A DNA stretch of 64,000 nucleotides from Promethearchaeia archaeon (GTDB lineage Archaea; Asgardarchaeota; Lokiarchaeia; Sigyniarchaeales; SOKP01), in contig JAHQWJ010000120.1 in assembly GCA_029856125.1 (NCBI GenBank), forward strand, positions 186,001 to 250,000, read 5' to 3'. How positions within the stretch are numbered: the first letter of the stretch is position 1; every line of letters begins with the position of its first letter. The notes beneath the pieces are model-generated. The model had not been told where the DNA came from and searched no databases. It worked only from the letters and a program-made list of their open reading frames with translations. The translations under genes and the position numbers were made by a program. Of this stretch, positions 62,017-64,000 are shown piece by piece.

Positions 62017-62214
62017 TTACAGATCTTTCTCTTGGACTGTTTTTCTACCGTTTGCTTTTGCTCGACCAATCGCTTTATCGAGTATACCAATTAAGGCATT
62101 ATTGAGTGCTGGACCATCAATTACATCTCCAGATGTGTTACAATCCTTAGATTTGATATATTCTCGAACTTTGGATTTTACGAATAAAACATCAACTGCA
62201 GCTTTTTTAGCCAT
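62017..62214 (-). CDS. DUF1931-type histone-fold protein (65 aa)
   Basis: The 65-residue protein reads AVDVLFVKSKVREYIKSKDCNTSGDVIDGPALNNALIGILDKAIGRAKANGRKTVQEKDL. The order helix, long helix, short loop with RKTVQEKDL is that of the histone fold, in which R-T in the last loop contacts DNA. The K-V-R-E-Y-I-K-S-K-D start is typical of the small DUF1931 group rather than canonical archaeal HMf histones. It would dimerise and bind DNA or a protein. A strong ribosome binding site, AAAGGAGGA, precedes the ATG at 62214. Confidence 0.85.
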   Translation of the reverse strand: MAKKAAVDVLFVKSKVREYIKSKDCNTSGDVIDGPALNNALIGILDKAIGRAKANGRKTVQEKDL

Positions 62215-62625
62215 TTTTTATTCCTCCTTTAATTATTTAAATATGTTTTAAAAATAAATTAGTGTTTAAAGAATATTTCTCCTACTCCTATTTAAAGTTA
62301 GTTGAAAAAACATCATAGAAGGTTAATATTTTGGGTATACCAGCGATCTAGAATAGAGATGTTAAATTGAAATTTAACAAGGTGTACTCAATGATCTTTA
62401 GGATTTGTGTATAGGCAAGGTAATTCATATGATAGAGTTGCTACTTATGTAGTATCTTCTTACTTGAAAGTACAAGAGTTGTTCAAGCTATTTTAAAATA
62501 TTTTTTGATTATATGAACAAACTCATCTAATTTTGATTAGATGTATTTTTCTAATTTTAAAAATTAACAGTTTTAACTACGAATAACGAATCAAAAAGTA
62601 AGAGGAATTATTATAAAACTTTGGC
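62215..62625. other. Intergenic stretch with a hairpin and no clear gene
   Basis: These 411 bases between the histone-fold gene and the GHMP kinase gene contain no convincing open frame. A short reading frame of about 27 codons (from around 62413 on the plus strand) has a YDRVATYVVSSYLKV-like string but no clear start. A perfect hairpin lies at 62524-62543 (listed separately). A small RNA or a decayed gene is possible. Confidence 0.4.
62524..62543 (+). terminator. Hairpin followed by T-rich run
   Basis: CATCTAAT pairs perfectly with ATTAGATG across a TTTG loop, and TATTTTTC follows. This has the form of a terminator on the plus strand, though no gene is seen that would end here. It may mark the 3' end of an unseen RNA. 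Confidence 0.35.
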
Positions 62626-63624
62626 ATGAATTTTAAAAATCCTGTTTTAACAAGAGCACCAACAAGAATCTGCGACATTGGAGGATGGACAGACACTTGG
62701 TTTTACCCAAAAGGAGCTGTATTTAGTTTTTGTGTGGATCTCTATAGCTATGTAAGACTTGTAGAAAATTCAAGTAAGACGATAAAAATTTTTGCTGAGA
62801 ATCTTAAACAAAGCGCTGTAATTCTAAATTTAAAAAAAATTGAATACAATGGTGTTTTGGATTTGTTAAAAGCAGCGATTAAAAGAATGAATATAGAAAA
62901 TGGTTTGGATATTTTTGTGAGAGCAGACGCACCACCGGGATGTGGGACAGGTACTAGTGCGAGCGTTGCGGTTACTTTAATTTCTGCCTTAGCCACCTAT
63001 AAACGATTAAATATGGATCAAAACAATATTGCTACTTTAGCACATAAACTCGAAACTGAAGAACTTGAACTTGAAAGTGGAGTTCAAGATCAGTATGCTG
63101 CCGCTTATGGAGGGATAAATTTCATGGAAATTGATTATCCTGAAGTAAAACTATTAAAAATAAAGATTAATAAGAAGCGTATTCTTGAACTTGAAAAGCA
63201 GTTTATCTTAGTCTATTTTGGTTCAAGAAGTTCGAGTAAAATGCATGATGCAGTTATAAGTAATTATAAAAATCGAGATAAGGCTACGCTCAATTCTTTT
63301 GAAATCATGAAACAGTGTGCATATGAAATGAAAGCCTCAATTAACTCTGACATTGAAATCCTTGGAGAGATTATAAATAGAAATTGGGATGCTCAGAAAT
63401 CTCTCCATCACTTAATGATTAATCCTATAATAAAGAAAGCAGAAAAAATTGCTAAGAGTAATGGTGCTATAGGATTTAAGTGCAATGGTGCAGGTGGAGG
63501 TGGTTCAGCTACCATTTTAGCTGAAAGTGGATACGAATATCAGATCAAAAAAAAATTAGTTGAAAACGGTTATACAATCTTGCCATGTAAAATGAGTTTT
63601 ACTGGCGTTAGAAGTTATGACTAG
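62626..63624 (+). CDS. GHMP-family kinase (sugar kinase type)
   Basis: The 332-residue protein has the GHMP motifs. RAPTRICDIGGWTDTWF opens it, the ATP-binding PPGCGTGTSASVAVTLISAL forms motif II, and CNGAGGGGSATIL is the C-terminal motif III. The opening motif resembles that of heptose-7-phosphate and fucose/arabinose-type sugar kinases more than mevalonate or homoserine kinase. Substrate undecided. The gene stands alone on the plus strand after an AT-rich stretch, with GAGGAATTATTATAAAAC upstream and an ATG at 62626. Confidence 0.88.
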   Translation: MNFKNPVLTRAPTRICDIGGWTDTWFYPKGAVFSFCVDLYSYVRLVENSSKTIKIFAENLKQSAVILNLKKIEYNGVLDLLKAAIKRMNIENGLDIFVRADAPPGCGTGTSASVAVTLISALATYKRLNMDQNNIATLAHKLETEELELESGVQDQYAAAYGGINFMEIDYPEVKLLKIKINKKRILELEKQFILVYFGSRSSSKMHDAVISNYKNRDKATLNSFEIMKQCAYEMKASINSDIEILGEIINRNWDAQKSLHHLMINPIIKKAEKIAKSNGAIGFKCNGAGGGGSATILAESGYEYQIKKKLVENGYTILPCKMSFTGVRSYD

Positions 63625-63708
63625 CTTGGCCTTATTGAATGACGATACTAATTCTAATCGAATCTACTACGGTTTATCTTTAATTTATATTGGAGAAGAT
63701 GCTTTTTT

Positions 63709-63954
63709 TCATCGAGTAGGAATTATATTATCTTTATGGGAATAAAAAGAGTTATTCATGGCGTATTGATTTGCTTCTTGTATACTTTCGTAGAAAATAT
63801 CTAGTTTATCTTTTTCCAAATCGTTATAGGAATATTAACCAATTGAGCCATACAATTTTTTAATGAGATATTCCGGCTTATTAAGGTTATAAGTAAGTTC
63901 AGCAAGAATATCACTCAATTCTAAAATAATATCTTCATCTATCATTACTTTCAT
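63709..63954 (-). pseudogene. Small ORF interrupted by an in-frame TAA
   Basis: An ATG at 63954 encodes 39 residues (MKVMIDEDIILELSDILAEL...). TAA lies at 63837-63835, and the same frame continues for 41 codons (YSYNDLEKDKLDIFYESIQEAN...) to a TGA at 63711-63709. Both halves have coding-like composition with alternating helices, and the frame persists over the stop. It could be one small protein of about 80 residues with a nonsense change, or two short ORFs. The start is 5 bases after the stop of the edge gene. Confidence 0.5.
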
Positions 63955-63959
63955 CTTTT

Positions 63960-64000
63960 TTATTCAATTAAACCGTGACTTCGTGCTATTTCTTCAAACA
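63960..64000 (-). CDS. C-terminal end of an ORF entering from the right edge
   Basis: The minus strand reads FEEIARSHGLIE then TAA at 63962-63960. Only 12 residues are within the window, so nothing can be said about the function. The stop and the ATG of the following small ORF are only five bases apart, so the two would be co-transcribed. Confidence 0.45.
   Translation of the reverse strand, partial: FEEIARSHGLIE

Noticed and set aside
1..64000. Selenocysteine-split genes (in-frame TGA)
   Set aside because: Asgard archaea do use selenocysteine, so I looked for TGA-separated frames with conserved continuation. None was convincing in the coding regions read.
1..64000. CRISPR arrays, insertion sequences or prophage
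   Set aside because: No regular spaced repeats, transposase motifs, integrase genes or phage structural genes were seen. The gene content is that of a chromosome region.

Overview
The window is an AT-rich archaeal chromosome segment that very probably comes from an Asgard (Lokiarchaeia-type) archaeon. The evidence is a near-complete ESCRT core (ESCRT-III subunit, MIT-AAA Vps4, EAP30/Vps22-like and Vps25-like proteins), a roadblock-domain regulator, a longin/roadblock-like membrane protein, a NIP7-like PUA protein, an archaeal SRP RNA, an intron-bearing tRNA-Gly, archaeal-type UbiA and phosphoglycerate kinase genes, TATA-like promoters, and GGTGA-type ribosome binding sites mixed with GTG and TTG starts. 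No rRNA, CRISPR array, insertion sequence or prophage was found.

Layout. Positions 1-13.5 kb are a mixed metabolic region: two cation-diffusion transporters (one fused to a NifX/NifB-type domain, one with three C-terminal dimerisation domains), an inositol-phosphatase-family enzyme, a UroD-family protein, alkyladenine DNA glycosylase, SRP RNA, an Ldh2-type dehydrogenase, a 2Fe-2S flavoreductase paired with a CrtI-like oxidoreductase, and a GH29 fucosidase. Positions 14-20.7 kb form one minus-strand run: aldehyde:ferredoxin oxidoreductase, DUF169, a QueG/reductive-dehalogenase-like protein split by an in-frame TAA, a sulfatase, and a second intact QueG-like protein. A winged-helix/roadblock regulator diverges from this run across a region with a perfect inverted repeat.

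Positions 21.5-31 kb carry a 4-hydroxybutyryl-CoA dehydratase-like gene, DUF1848, a UbiA prenyltransferase, an operon for an FAD lactate/glycolate dehydrogenase with EtfB and ferredoxin-EtfA (the electron-bifurcating lactate dehydrogenase layout), mtnA and a Dus enzyme. Positions 31-40.7 kb hold glucan phosphorylase, sugar-phosphate and nucleotide-sugar genes, a HEAT-LRR protein, a CYTH protein and an RNA m5C methyltransferase.

Positions 40.9-47.6 kb are the ESCRT neighbourhood. The Vps25-like protein has a coiled-coil N-terminal extension of about 120 residues, and a 7-TM protein with a longin/roadblock-like tail lies next to it. Positions 47.7-56.2 kb contain PfkB kinase, tRNA-Gly, tRNA-Val, pgk, and a CobT/CobS-like VWA and MoxR pair. 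Positions 56.5-61.7 kb are a nickel block: LarB and LarC for the nickel-pincer cofactor, a small alkaline-phosphatase-fold protein, and NikR with a His-rich insertion. The window ends with a DUF1931 histone-fold protein, a GHMP kinase, and a second small ORF broken by an in-frame TAA.

Read together, lactate is a recurring theme (Ldh2-type enzyme, bifurcating-type lactate dehydrogenase, lactate-racemase cofactor genes, nickel regulator), alongside ferredoxin- and tungsten-dependent anaerobic chemistry and eukaryote-like membrane-remodelling genes. All functional calls rest on reading motifs and remembered family knowledge. No database search was run.
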